48,459 bases of DNA from a virus. The first letter of the stretch is position 1, and each line of letters starts with the position of its first letter. Shown here in pieces: positions 32,029 to 38,692 of the stretch. The notes under the pieces are model-generated. The model saw only the letters and a program-made list of their open reading frames with translations. It searched no databases and had not been told where the DNA came from. The position numbers were made by a program, and so were the translations under genes. The stretch spans positions 1 to 48,459 of IMG/VR virus record IMGVR_UViG_3300028198_000257. One strand, written 5' to 3'.

Positions 32029-32214
32029 ATGACTAAAGACGAATTACGAGACAGTGTAATTAGGGCCGATGCCATTGATTGGACAAAGGACTCTGAATAC
32101 ATAAGGCTCTTCGGAGATAGTGAAAGAATTGGAGTGGAGGAGGATAACCCAGAAGTGCGTCATCCGCCTCGACCTCCTATGTCACCATTTGGTGACAAAC
32201 CATCGAAGGATTGA
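32029..32214 (+). CDS. Small acidic hypothetical protein, 61 aa
   Basis: Lies directly behind a late promoter, with AGGAATA before the ATG. Charged N-terminus and Pro-rich end (R-H-P-P-R-P-P-M-S-P). Similar in plan to small acidic proteins of marine T4-like phages. Function unknown. Confidence 0.6.
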   Translation: MTKDELRDSVIRADAIDWTKDSEYIRLFGDSERIGVEEDNPEVRHPPRPPMSPFGDKPSKD

Positions 32215-32222
32215 TGGTTTTT
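32197..32222 (+). terminator. Hairpin with T-run before the porin gene
   Basis: Stem AAACCATC (32197-32204) and GATGGTTT (32213-32220) with an 8-base loop, extending into TTTTT. It overlaps the end of the small gene and could attenuate transcription into the porin. Confidence 0.5.
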
Positions 32223-32248
32223 AATGTAATAATGAACGGAAAGGAACT

Positions 32249-33142
32249 ATGAAAAAAACCCAAATCGCCCTAATGATGGGCATTGTCTTAATGACAACTA
32301 CTGGCCTTAGAGCAGACACCTCTGTTTTCGGGTCTATCGAGCAAGGATTACAGGTGTCAGATAATGGTACATCGGAAATCGTAGCGAAAGGAACAATTAT
32401 TGGTGCTAGGTTTAGTACCGATGTTAATTCGTCTACAGAAGAGGGTCGACTTGGACCTCGTATTTTCGGTACATTGTCGGCAGACGTTGACCCAAGCGGA
32501 CCAAACGCACTCACAACTAGAGATGCTTTTGTAGGTATTGGCACAGAAAACGTCACGTTATCCTTAGGCCGTATGCAAAACATACAAGATAGTATCAGTG
32601 AAGCCACTGTAGGCATTTTCGCAGAAGGTACAGATTTAACGAGTAGGAATGCGACTCGCAATTCAAACACTGCGAAAGTATCCTTATCTCTTGGAGATGA
32701 TATCAATCTAGCGGCAAGTGCCGTTGTAGATGGCTCTGCTGGTAAAGATAGTGTTGATTCGTGGGAAGTTGGTTATTCTCACACAATTTTCAGTCGTGTT
32801 AATCTTGTATCGGCTTACGCAAAAGACGAAAATACAGGTATCCGTACAATATTAGGTGGTGCTACTACTGATATTGGTCCGGTAACTGTTGGAGGTATAT
32901 TCGAGCAGGATAAAACTTCTGCTGGTACTACAACGGATTCTATAACTGGTGTTGCTTCTATGGATGTTGGAAAGGTTACTCTGAAGGGTGGTTATCAAAC
33001 TATCGCTGATGGTGCCGATTCATATCTAGCAGAAGCAGAACATAAGTTTAGTTCTTCGGCTAGTGCCTTTGTCAATGGTAAACATATTGATGATACCAGC
33101 GACTCACAAGTGTATACTGTCGGATTTAGATATTCTTTCTAA
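32249..33142 (+). CDS. Outer-membrane porin (Gram-negative porin-like beta-barrel)
   Basis: The signal peptide M-K-K-T-Q-I-A-L-M-M-G-I-V-L-M ends in a G-L-R-A cleavage site at residue 22. The mature protein starts D-T-S-V-F-G-S-I-E-Q-G-L-Q-V, as in bacterial general porins. The rest alternates polar and hydrophobic residues in about 14-16 strands with D/G-rich turns, and ends in R-Y-S-F with C-terminal Phe, the signal for BAM insertion. At 275 mature residues it is shorter than typical trimeric porins (about 330-350). AAGGAA precedes the ATG. The gene is flanked by a hairpin and a strong terminator. Base composition resembles its neighbours. Confidence 0.88.
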   Translation: MKKTQIALMMGIVLMTTTGLRADTSVFGSIEQGLQVSDNGTSEIVAKGTIIGARFSTDVNSSTEEGRLGPRIFGTLSADVDPSGPNALTTRDAFVGIGTENVTLSLGRMQNIQDSISEATVGIFAEGTDLTSRNATRNSNTAKVSLSLGDDINLAASAVVDGSAGKDSVDSWEVGYSHTIFSRVNLVSAYAKDENTGIRTILGGATTDIGPVTVGGIFEQDKTSAGTTTDSITGVASMDVGKVTLKGGYQTIADGADSYLAEAEHKFSSSASAFVNGKHIDDTSDSQVYTVGFRYSF

Positions 33143-33160
33143 AACGATACACACAAAGAG

Positions 33161-33189
33161 AAAGGAGCCCTTAGTTGGGCTCCTTTTTT
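33161..33189. terminator. Strong bidirectional terminator after the porin gene
   Basis: Stem AAAGGAGCCC (33161-33170) and GGGCTCCTTT (33177-33186), 6-base loop, then a T-run on the + strand; the A/T-rich other side lets it also end the converging minus-strand genes. Confidence 0.88.
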
Positions 33190-33377
33190 GTTTCGTGTCT
33201 CCACTCCCATTTGGGGTCGTCAATGATTTTATGTCTAATGGCAGGATATGCCTTGGACATTAATTCTTTTCTGGCAGCCTGACGCCCTTTCGCTTTAACT
33301 GATTTGCGTTGTGCCTTTTCATCTTTTCTAGACAGAGAATGCCGTCTTTCATTTCCTAGTGGTTTCAAAATGAACAC
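33171..33377 (-). CDS. Small basic hypothetical protein, 68 aa
   Basis: Downstream of the minus-strand gene at 33433-33993 and ending in the shared terminator, which supports an operon. The product is rich in Arg and Lys (R-R-H-S-L-S-R-K-D-E-K-A-Q-R-K-S). The start in this reading is GTG with only weak ribosome binding potential. Function unknown. Confidence 0.5.
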   Translation of the reverse strand: MFILKPLGNERRHSLSRKDEKAQRKSVKAKGRQAARKELMSKAYPAIRHKIIDDPKWEWRHETKKEPN

Positions 33378-33432
33378 CTTATGGTATAGATTTGATTTCC
33401 TTCATCATCTTCAGAAATCCAGAGAAAGCATC

Positions 33433-33993
33433 TCACCAATTTGTTAAAATTGCCATTTGCTCTGTGCCATTATCAATACGCTTGATATCGTTTGGCTTGA
33501 CTTTTTCTGGTTCTTTTAATTTCTTCTTCCATTCTCCTGGTGGCATTGATGTACTAACTCCGCCAGCGGGTTTGAGGCCGTGACCAAACAACAATATGCA
33601 AGAGTATCCATTTTGAAAATTGGATACTATTGTATACGTACCTGTTTTCCCATTAAAATATTGAGTAATGGGAGCCTGCATCATTCGAGGCGGACTTTGT
33701 GGTGTATCACCTGGGATTTGAAGAACTCCAATGGATTCAACCATTGGCATTTCACCATTTCGTTTAATTAGTTCGTGAATTATTGGGGATGGACCACAGT
33801 CATAAAACGCAGGCCATTTACTCATTGGATTTTTCTCACCTTGAACTTCTGGCATAGGTGTTTTACTTCCACTGCCCTCGTTCCGATTATGGTCATCGTG
33901 ATTGCCTGCTATAACGGGCATTGCTACAAAACTGATTACTAGCATTACAAATACGCTCACGATGAGCGGAAAATATTCCTTGATGTGCTTCAT
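33433..33993 (-). CDS. Exported or membrane-anchored protein, 186 aa
   Basis: An N-terminal hydrophobic segment (residues 9-29) ends in M-P-V-I-A-G, consistent with a signal peptide or anchor. The mature part contains C-G-P-S-P-I-I-H and Y-S-C-I-L-L-F-G-H-G-L, with two Cys that could pair in the periplasm. I recall similar secreted small proteins in marine T4-like phages; function unknown. A TATAAATA on the minus strand at 34051-34058 gives it a late promoter, and AGGAG precedes the ATG. Confidence 0.75.
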   Translation of the reverse strand: MKHIKEYFPLIVSVFVMLVISFVAMPVIAGNHDDHNRNEGSGSKTPMPEVQGEKNPMSKWPAFYDCGPSPIIHELIKRNGEMPMVESIGVLQIPGDTPQSPPRMMQAPITQYFNGKTGTYTIVSNFQNGYSCILLFGHGLKPAGGVSTSMPPGEWKKKLKEPEKVKPNDIKRIDNGTEQMAILTNW

Positions 33994-34050
33994 TATACGT
34001 ACTCCTTTATAATCTTATTTATTTAAACCCGAATGTAGTGGTCTAATAAG

Positions 34051-34058
34051 TATTTATA
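34051..34058 (-). promoter_or_regulatory. T4-type late promoter on the minus strand
   Basis: TATTTATA on the + strand reads TATAAATA on the minus strand, 57 bases upstream of the ATG at 33993. It sits back to back with the early promoter at 34157. Confidence 0.7.
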
Positions 34059-34060
34059 TT

Positions 34061-34118
34061 GTAACTAGTTACAAAGTGCTTTATAACTAGTTCCAAACAG
34101 CATTGGCACTAGTGCCAA
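34061..34118. promoter_or_regulatory. Array of three CTAG-centred dyads, 22 bp apart
   Basis: GTAACTAGTTAC (34061-34072), a partial dyad ATAACTAGTT (34083-34092) and TTGGCACTAGTGCCAA (34103-34118) have centres at 34066.5, 34088.5 and 34110.5. The even 22-bp spacing, about two helical turns, between divergent early and late promoters looks like an operator array for a dimeric regulator. Confidence 0.65.
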
Positions 34119-34120
34119 TT

Positions 34121-34136
34121 GTTGCAAAAATACAAC
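34121..34136. promoter_or_regulatory. Inverted-repeat element upstream of an early promoter
   Basis: GTTGCA-AAAA-TACAAC, nearly a perfect dyad; its twin is at 44532. Both are centred about 28 bases upstream of a -35 box. Confidence 0.55.
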
Positions 34137-34156
34137 AAAAAAAGAGCAAAAAAGAC

Positions 34157-34185
34157 TTGACAAAGGGCACCAGGTACAGTATAAT
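34157..34185 (+). promoter_or_regulatory. Consensus sigma70 promoter
   Basis: Perfect TTGACA (34157-34162), 17-bp spacer, perfect TATAAT (34180-34185). The TACAGTATAAT ending is shared with promoters at 44567 and 45492. Confidence 0.9.
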
Positions 34186-34210
34186 AGACTTATAAAATGA
34201 GTAAAATCGC

Positions 34211-34218
34211 TATAAATA
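34211..34218 (+). promoter_or_regulatory. Possible second, late promoter
   Basis: Exact TATAAATA between the early promoter and the ATG at 34233. Its expected +1 (about 34224) would cut into the GAGGAG ribosome binding site, so a functional role is uncertain. Confidence 0.35.
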
Positions 34219-34232
34219 ATGAGGAGAATCCT

Positions 34233-34838
34233 ATGACAGATTTGAAGGTCAAAGGCGACTTAGGGGGTGTAGATGTAGAGAAATTTCTCGAAATACGGGC
34301 CTCCTACGAAGGGACCAATCCCTTCATCAAAGACGTTCTCTTTAACGTGGAGAAATGGAAGACGGCCTCTGGCAAACAGATGGCCGCGGTAATAAAGTGT
34401 TTTAAGCAAGACGAGGACTGGGCCAAAAAGAACAAAGCCCGATTAGAGCGGGTAGTCCCAATGGTCGATGGAAAAGGCGAAGTCATTGGAGAGGTAGTCT
34501 CTATTAAGCAATATGAGAGCCGATGGTCAGCGTATACATATAAGATGCTAATAGAAGATTTCAAGGGGTATCGAGTTTTCGGTACTGTACCAGCATTCTT
34601 CTTAGAGGCAGATGTAAAGGTTGGGGATTTCGTTAAATTCAATGCGAAACTCCGTCAGAAAGAATTGGGATTCGGATTCTTCTCATATCCTAAAAAGGGT
34701 GTATTTGTCGATAGTGATTCAGCGACAATCACCAAAGAAGAGATAGAATCGAAGCGTCCAAAAATTACGGAAGAATCAAAAGAAGTCAAAAAGAAGGCTG
34801 AAGTAACAAGAGAATTAATGGACTTCTTGAGTGCATAA
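34233..34838 (+). CDS. Hypothetical protein, possibly OB-fold nucleic-acid binding, 201 aa
   Basis: The second half has K-M-L-I-E-D-F-K-G-Y-R-V-F-G-T-V-P, then V-G-D-F-V-K-F-N-A-K-L and G-F-G-F-F-S-Y-P-K-K, strand-turn-strand blocks of the kind found in small OB-fold proteins of phages. The C-terminus is charged. It is not recognisably gp32: too short and without the zinc motif. The ATG at 34233 was chosen for its GAGGAG site 6 bases upstream; an in-frame ATG at 34197 lacks one. A single-strand-binding role is a guess. Confidence 0.7.
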   Translation: MTDLKVKGDLGGVDVEKFLEIRASYEGTNPFIKDVLFNVEKWKTASGKQMAAVIKCFKQDEDWAKKNKARLERVVPMVDGKGEVIGEVVSIKQYESRWSAYTYKMLIEDFKGYRVFGTVPAFFLEADVKVGDFVKFNAKLRQKELGFGFFSYPKKGVFVDSDSATITKEEIESKRPKITEESKEVKKKAEVTRELMDFLSA

Positions 34839-34949
34839 GGGCAAAGAGTGAAGTCCGGAACAAGCAAAAGTCTTGATGGGAAAGTTGCAGAGTGCAACGT
34901 GAAACACTTGACGAAGAACTCACCAATTAAATCGGGGAAAAGGCTGAAT
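34839..34949 (+). other. Untranslated stretch with compact hairpins
   Basis: This 111-base gap contains CAAG/CTTG, then a perfect GTTGCA-GAG-TGCAAC hairpin (34884-34898), then GTG-AAA-CAC. A GTG-started frame runs through it in phase with the next gene but has no ribosome binding site. It may be a structured leader; no known RNA class fits. Confidence 0.35.
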
Positions 34950-35261
34950 ATGAGTTGTGATAATCTGAAGAAACACGAACACCCTCCACTATGGCTAGTC
35001 AAAGTCGAATGGTTGGATGCCTGTACATATAATGACGGTTGGCACGATTTGAGCGATTTGCCTATCGAAAATGATTATTTCGAGACATATGGGATTCATT
35101 TCCTAGATGATGATTTGTGTATGTACCTCACCGATACAGTGAGGCCAGACAAATGTGTGGGCACAATACATCAAATTCCAAAGGGAATGGTGAAGAAAGT
35201 GACTAGAATTAAGAAGATAAAAGAGGTCTGGAAGCACAAAAAAGATGAAAAAAAGACTTGA
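34950..35261 (+). CDS. Small conserved hypothetical protein, 103 aa
   Basis: W-L-V-K-V-E-W-L-D-A-C-T-Y-N-D-G-W near the start and I-P-K-G-M-V-K-K-V near the end form the two blocks of a small protein family recalled from many phages (W..D.....GW...I..VG...IPKG). The ATG at 34950 is preceded by AAAAGG. The TGA stop is inside the -35 box of the next promoter. Function unknown. Confidence 0.75.
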   Translation: MSCDNLKKHEHPPLWLVKVEWLDACTYNDGWHDLSDLPIENDYFETYGIHFLDDDLCMYLTDTVRPDKCVGTIHQIPKGMVKKVTRIKKIKEVWKHKKDEKKT

Positions 35262-35285
35262 CAAATGGCCGAAACCTGCTATAAT
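35258..35285 (+). promoter_or_regulatory. Consensus sigma70 promoter for a leaderless nucleotidase mRNA
   Basis: Perfect TTGACA (35258-35263), 16-bp spacer, perfect TATAAT (35280-35285), then AGTAGT and ATG at 35292. The same TATAATAGTAGTATG string recurs at 45515. Confidence 0.88.
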
Positions 35286-35291
35286 AGTAGT

Positions 35292-35828
35292 ATGATAAAG
35301 ATTAAGAAAGTTGAAAATGATAAAAATATGATTGTTTATTTAGATATGGATGGAGTTATTGCGAACTTCTTTAAAGCATTCGCTAAGAAAAACGGAGTAA
35401 ATCACTGGAAAGAAATCGATGATGTAGAGGCCAAAATACTGGAACTACAACAAACTGATTTCTTTAATACATTAGAGCAATATCCAACATCTAAAGAATT
35501 AGTTGAGTTTGTTAAAGAACTTGCTGGAGAAGATTGGGGAATTTGTTCAAGTCCGCTACGTGGAGATGCACGAAATTCTGCCTATTGGAAGGAAGTTTGG
35601 CTGAAAGAAAATGGCTTCACCCCACCCAAAAAGAAAAATCTCATATTCACCAGTAATAAGGCCAAATGGGCTACGTTCAATGGGAAACCAAATATTCTGA
35701 TTGACGATAAACCAAGTAATATCGCCCAATGGGAAGCCAACGGCGGTATTGGTATACGTTATCAAGCGAACGAGGACAGCCTCGCCGCGGTGAAAAAAAC
35801 TCTAAAAGAGAAGAAATTGAGTCTATAA
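35292..35828 (+). CDS. HAD-like 5'-nucleotidase, 178 aa
   Basis: Nucleophile motif Y-L-D-M-D-G-V-I-A-N-F-F, motif II region C-S-S-P-L-R-G-D, and acidic motif N-I-L-I-D-D-K-P-S-N-I match the small 5'(3')-deoxyribonucleotidase (NT5C) type of HAD enzyme found in T4-like phages. Probably adjusts deoxynucleotide pools during DNA synthesis. The ATG at 35292 coincides with the expected transcription start; an in-frame TTG start upstream lies inside the promoter. Confidence 0.88.
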   Translation: MIKIKKVENDKNMIVYLDMDGVIANFFKAFAKKNGVNHWKEIDDVEAKILELQQTDFFNTLEQYPTSKELVEFVKELAGEDWGICSSPLRGDARNSAYWKEVWLKENGFTPPKKKNLIFTSNKAKWATFNGKPNILIDDKPSNIAQWEANGGIGIRYQANEDSLAAVKKTLKEKKLSL

Positions 35829-35943
35829 ACCTCGACTCAAGAGATAAATATTTAAGGAACTCTCACCTTGTTGTTTGAACGAGAGACTGGGTTTGCTCTT
35901 ACGACCAGTATAAAAAGCGAGGAGGTTTATATAGGAGATGTTT

Positions 35944-36165
35944 ATGTTAGATAAAATCTTAAACGGCGTCAAAGGCGCACAAGAAGTTGGTGTGTCTTTA
36001 ATTGCCCTAGCCATCGTATTGCAAATAACCTTCGGTGGTACAGTACCTTTCTTAGGCGGTGACGTTATCGGAACCGTTCTCGGTATTGTTGGTCAATTAG
36101 GTGCCGCAGGTCTAGTTGGACTAATTTCAGCAGTTTTACTATGGAAATTATTCACACGAGACTAA
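35944..36165 (+). CDS. Small two-helix membrane protein, 73 aa
   Basis: The N-terminal amphipathic M-L-D-K-I-L-N-G-V-K-G-A-Q is followed by two hydrophobic segments (about residues 14-32 and 40-66) separated by a Gly/Pro turn. It could be a holin or a virion-associated membrane protein; a holin is attractive because an endolysin follows at 36526. AGGAG sits 6 bases before this ATG; an ATG at 35938 directly abuts that site. A weak GATAAATA late-promoter variant is at 35843. Confidence 0.75.
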   Translation: MLDKILNGVKGAQEVGVSLIALAIVLQITFGGTVPFLGGDVIGTVLGIVGQLGAAGLVGLISAVLLWKLFTRD

Positions 36166-36190
36166 AAGATTTGCTAAGTAGATAAATCTG

Positions 36191-36213
36191 GGGGGTGTCA
36201 CGACACCCCTTTT
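36191..36213 (+). terminator. Intrinsic terminator
   Basis: Perfect 8-base stem GGGGTGTC/GACACCCC with a minimal loop followed by TTTT, after the small membrane-protein gene. Confidence 0.85.
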
Positions 36214-36252
36214 ATAAGTGAAAGGATAGGTTGATTGATTTTGAGTTTCGTA

Positions 36253-36516
36253 ATGAAAAAATTAAGTCGAATTGAAGCGATGGTTTACAATAGAATGCTT
36301 ACACAATTTTTAGAATGGACTGGTACTGGCGTTGTCATTATTGGTGCATTAGCAAACAGTCTCGGATATCATCCCGAAGGCCCCTATCTTATGATAGCGG
36401 GTGGGCTTATCTGGGTATTAGTAGGAACCCGTTGGAAGAAAATGTCCATCGTTGTCACGAACTCCGTGATTACACTCGTATCAACTTTTGGACTGCTATA
36501 CTATTATTTCACATAA
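36253..36516 (+). CDS. Small membrane protein, 87 aa
   Basis: Three hydrophobic segments (about residues 21-37, 44-60 and 64-84) after a basic N-terminus, with a W-V-L-V-G-T-R-W-K-K loop. Similar small membrane proteins occur in T4-like cyanophages. The ATG at 36253 is used here, but a TTG at 36235 behind AAAGGATAGG is a credible alternative. Located between a holin-like gene and the endolysin. Confidence 0.65.
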   Translation: MKKLSRIEAMVYNRMLTQFLEWTGTGVVIIGALANSLGYHPEGPYLMIAGGLIWVLVGTRWKKMSIVVTNSVITLVSTFGLLYYYFT

Positions 36517-36525
36517 GGAACTAGA

Positions 36526-37158
36526 ATGATTATTAAAGTTTTTTCATTCGCCCTCTTGATGATTATGTTAGTCTGGGCACTGTCAGGTTGTTTACCTCAG
36601 GATTCAGTTGCCGCAAAAGTTACAGTTTCAGATATTAAGAAAGTAATCGCTGAACCTAAAAACTCTAGCAAATACTGGAGACCCTCTGAGGAACTGACTA
36701 CGTTCATAAAGACAATGGAGAATAAACCATTGCTTGACGGAGAAATTGAAGTATTAGAATATGACGATGTTGGCCATATAGCAAAAGGTTATGGCACTAA
36801 GGCATATCTATTTACAGATAAGAAGTCGAATATACAAGAAGCAGAACGAATTATGGTATACAAACTTCTCGAGGCCAATGGCTATATCGATAAGCACGTT
36901 ACCTATAAACTAAACGTACACCAAAGAGATGCTTTAGTGTCACTGATATATAATGTAGGCAGAGATGCTTTCAGAAATTCAGCGGCCCTCAAAGCGTTGA
37001 ATAAAGGAGACGAGAAGGAGTTCATACGACAAGCATTTGACCCAAAGATTGGATTTGTATGTGCTGATGGAAAGTTCAATCAAGGACTGATAAATCGTAG
37101 GGCACACGAACAAGAAATCTGGGAAAATGGTTCATATATCGTATGGGCATATAATTAA
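36526..37158 (+). CDS. Phage lysozyme/endolysin (GH24-like) with lipoprotein-type signal
   Basis: Muramidase-type endolysin. G-H-I-A-K-G-Y-G-T and H-Q-R-D-A-L-V-S-L-I-Y-N-V-G-x-x-A-F-R-N-S are the hallmarks of the T4-lysozyme/GH24 family; the catalytic Glu is probably in T-M-E-N-K. L-I-N-R-R-A-H-E-Q near the end also fits. Unusually, the N-terminus is hydrophobic and ends in L-S-G-C-L, a lipobox, so it may be exported by Sec and membrane-tethered instead of waiting for a holin. Starts 10 bases after the previous gene. Confidence 0.85.
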   Translation: MIIKVFSFALLMIMLVWALSGCLPQDSVAAKVTVSDIKKVIAEPKNSSKYWRPSEELTTFIKTMENKPLLDGEIEVLEYDDVGHIAKGYGTKAYLFTDKKSNIQEAERIMVYKLLEANGYIDKHVTYKLNVHQRDALVSLIYNVGRDAFRNSAALKALNKGDEKEFIRQAFDPKIGFVCADGKFNQGLINRRAHEQEIWENGSYIVWAYN

Positions 37159-37168
37159 AGAAAAAGAC

Positions 37169-37197
37169 TTGACAAACACCTCGAATTGGTGTATAAT
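37169..37197 (+). promoter_or_regulatory. Consensus sigma70 promoter with spacer dyad
   Basis: Perfect TTGACA (37169-37174), 17-bp spacer, perfect TATAAT (37192-37197). ACACC (37176-37180) and GGTGT (37188-37192) repeat the dyad of the uvsX promoter at 2766. Drives the glycosyltransferase island. Confidence 0.9.
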
Positions 37198-37223
37198 AAC
37201 AACTAAAATGATGAAGGTATATT

Positions 37224-37586
37224 ATGAGCGACAAAAAGCGAAAAGTTGAAGTGAAAGAGTCGGCCGAGTACGACAACTACCTAGGCGAAGTCAATGATGA
37301 AAATCTGCCGACTAGCCTAGGTTCTTTTATGGCAGATGGCGAATCTGGTATCAACGAAGAGGTTGATATTGAAGAGTGGAGAAAACACTGGAAGAATATG
37401 CCATCGTATACGCAAGAAGCGAATGAGCCATATAAGAAAGTCATAATGGCTTTCCGTACTAAGGAAGACTATGAAGATTTTCAGAATAAGATAGGCCAAA
37501 AACTGACCGAAAAGACCAAGTCTGCTTGGCACCCCCACCTAGATGTTACTGCAAATTCTCTCCTTCGTTGGATGGATGAGGAATGA
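37224..37586 (+). CDS. Hypothetical protein with a DNA-modification-associated domain, 120 aa
   Basis: The C-terminal half reads W-K-N-M-P-S-Y-T-Q-E, then Y-K-K-V-I-M-A-F-R-T-K-E-D-Y-E-D-F, then L-T-E-K-T-K-S-A-W-H-P. I recall this small domain next to phage DNA methylases and ParB-like proteins; its function is unknown. AAGG precedes the ATG. It overlaps the glycosyltransferase gene by 4 bases. Confidence 0.75.
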   Translation: MSDKKRKVEVKESAEYDNYLGEVNDENLPTSLGSFMADGESGINEEVDIEEWRKHWKNMPSYTQEANEPYKKVIMAFRTKEDYEDFQNKIGQKLTEKTKSAWHPHLDVTANSLLRWMDEE

Positions 37587-38440
37587 TTGAACGTATTTAC
37601 ATTCCAACTGTACGAAGGGCTGATAATCAGATAACATTTAATAATCTGCCCACGGAACTTCAGAGTAGAGTTGTAATGGTTGTAGAACCAGGCGAACGGC
37701 ATCTATATCGTTATGACTTGGCAGAATATCTAGAAATCCCAGAGTCCTTTGTTGGAGATTATTACCAACTATCACGAACACGGAAATTTATCCACGAACA
37801 CGCAGGTCCAATTAAGTATGCAGTCATCGATGATGACCTAACCATTAGACGAAGAAACTCTAAGTACTGGACTGGAGAGTCCAATATGGAAACGAGTAGA
37901 CGAGATGCCACTCAAACTGAAATACTAGAAGCATTCGCTACGTTTAATATATGGTTAGATGAATGTGATATAGGTATAGTTGGATTATCCACGCCAGATG
38001 CCCCACCAGCAACCGCAGAATATGTAGACACTAAAGGTGTATTCGGAATGCTATTCATCGATGGTAGAATGTTATCAGAACATTTGCCTGAAATGGACCT
38101 TACTTCTATCAGAGTTGCAGAGGATGTTCTGTTTATCTATGAATGCCTATCACGAGGTATTAACACTCGCCAGTCTACAGAATGGATGTATGACAATGGG
38201 TCACTTAAAAAAGATATGCAATCAACCAGAGTTGTTTGGACTGATATGCACGATGTTCAACCCAAGGACCATTTTCAAACAGATGAACATTATATGGCCC
38301 TAGAGCATATTCGCACCAAGTTTCCAGAAGGAATTAAGATTTATGAGAAGGATGGTAGACGTAAGAACACCAAATATTGGAAGAAAGTCTATCAATCAAT
38401 TAACCAAGGTCCATCACTGGAGGAATTTTTCGATGATTAG
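37583..38440 (+). CDS. GT-A-like glycosyltransferase, TET-associated type candidate, 285 aa
   Basis: Starts with an I-Y-I-P-T-V-R-R strand, then V-V-M-V-V-E-P-G-E, L-S-R-T-R-K-F-I-H-E and Y-A-V-I-D-D-D-L-T, which gives a nucleotide-sugar-binding Asp-rich motif in GT-A order. The protein at 38683 has the same succession of blocks. This pattern resembles the TET-associated glycosyltransferases described in phages with oxidised, glycosylated bases. The acceptor is inferred to be modified DNA. ATGA overlap upstream; the end overlaps a small membrane gene. Confidence 0.7.
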   Translation: MIERIYIPTVRRADNQITFNNLPTELQSRVVMVVEPGERHLYRYDLAEYLEIPESFVGDYYQLSRTRKFIHEHAGPIKYAVIDDDLTIRRRNSKYWTGESNMETSRRDATQTEILEAFATFNIWLDECDIGIVGLSTPDAPPATAEYVDTKGVFGMLFIDGRMLSEHLPEMDLTSIRVAEDVLFIYECLSRGINTRQSTEWMYDNGSLKKDMQSTRVVWTDMHDVQPKDHFQTDEHYMALEHIRTKFPEGIKIYEKDGRRKNTKYWKKVYQSINQGPSLEEFFDD

Positions 38441-38567
38441 AGCCTGGATATGTATTATTGGCACGATAGTGTTATACTGTTTTGCCTTTTATAGATGTGG
38501 CACCGTGGAGAAGTCATTCCCGAAGCATTGGATTGGCAACGCTGACCCCTTAACCCTACAGAAATAA
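38433..38567 (+). CDS. Small membrane protein, 44 aa
   Basis: A GGAGG site lies 9 bases before the ATG. A single hydrophobic N-terminal helix (residues 3-20), then a short soluble tail. Overlaps the preceding gene by 8 bases and shares its last base with the next ATG. Function unknown. Confidence 0.6.
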   Translation: MIRAWICIIGTIVLYCFAFYRCGTVEKSFPKHWIGNADPLTLQK

Positions 38568-38692
38568 TGAGTGACCGTGATATGAAAGTATTAACTATTT
38601 TTATTTTTATTACTACAATGGCCGTTGCATCAATGCTTGTATATGAAGATGTACAGGAAACACATTTCAAACAGGAGAGCAAATGCCCTTAA
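38567..38692 (+). CDS. Small membrane protein, 41 aa
   Basis: Start coupled to the preceding TAA. One hydrophobic segment (residues 8-25) and a C-terminal Cys. Overlaps the next gene by 10 bases. Function unknown. Confidence 0.5.
   Translation: MSDRDMKVLTIFIFITTMAVASMLVYEDVQETHFKQESKCP

Noticed and set aside
34848-34949. GTG-started N-terminal extension of the 34950 protein
   Set aside because: No ribosome binding site, sequence unlike the conserved part, and compact hairpins instead; the ATG at 34950 begins the recognisable block.
34839-34949. Hammerhead ribozyme
   Set aside because: CTTGATG and GTGAAAC recall the core, but the required CUGAUGA and adjacent GAAA placement are missing.
35843-35850. 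GATAAATA upstream of the small membrane protein at 35944
   Set aside because: One base from the late consensus and about 90 bases from the start codon; kept only as a remark in that gene's entry.
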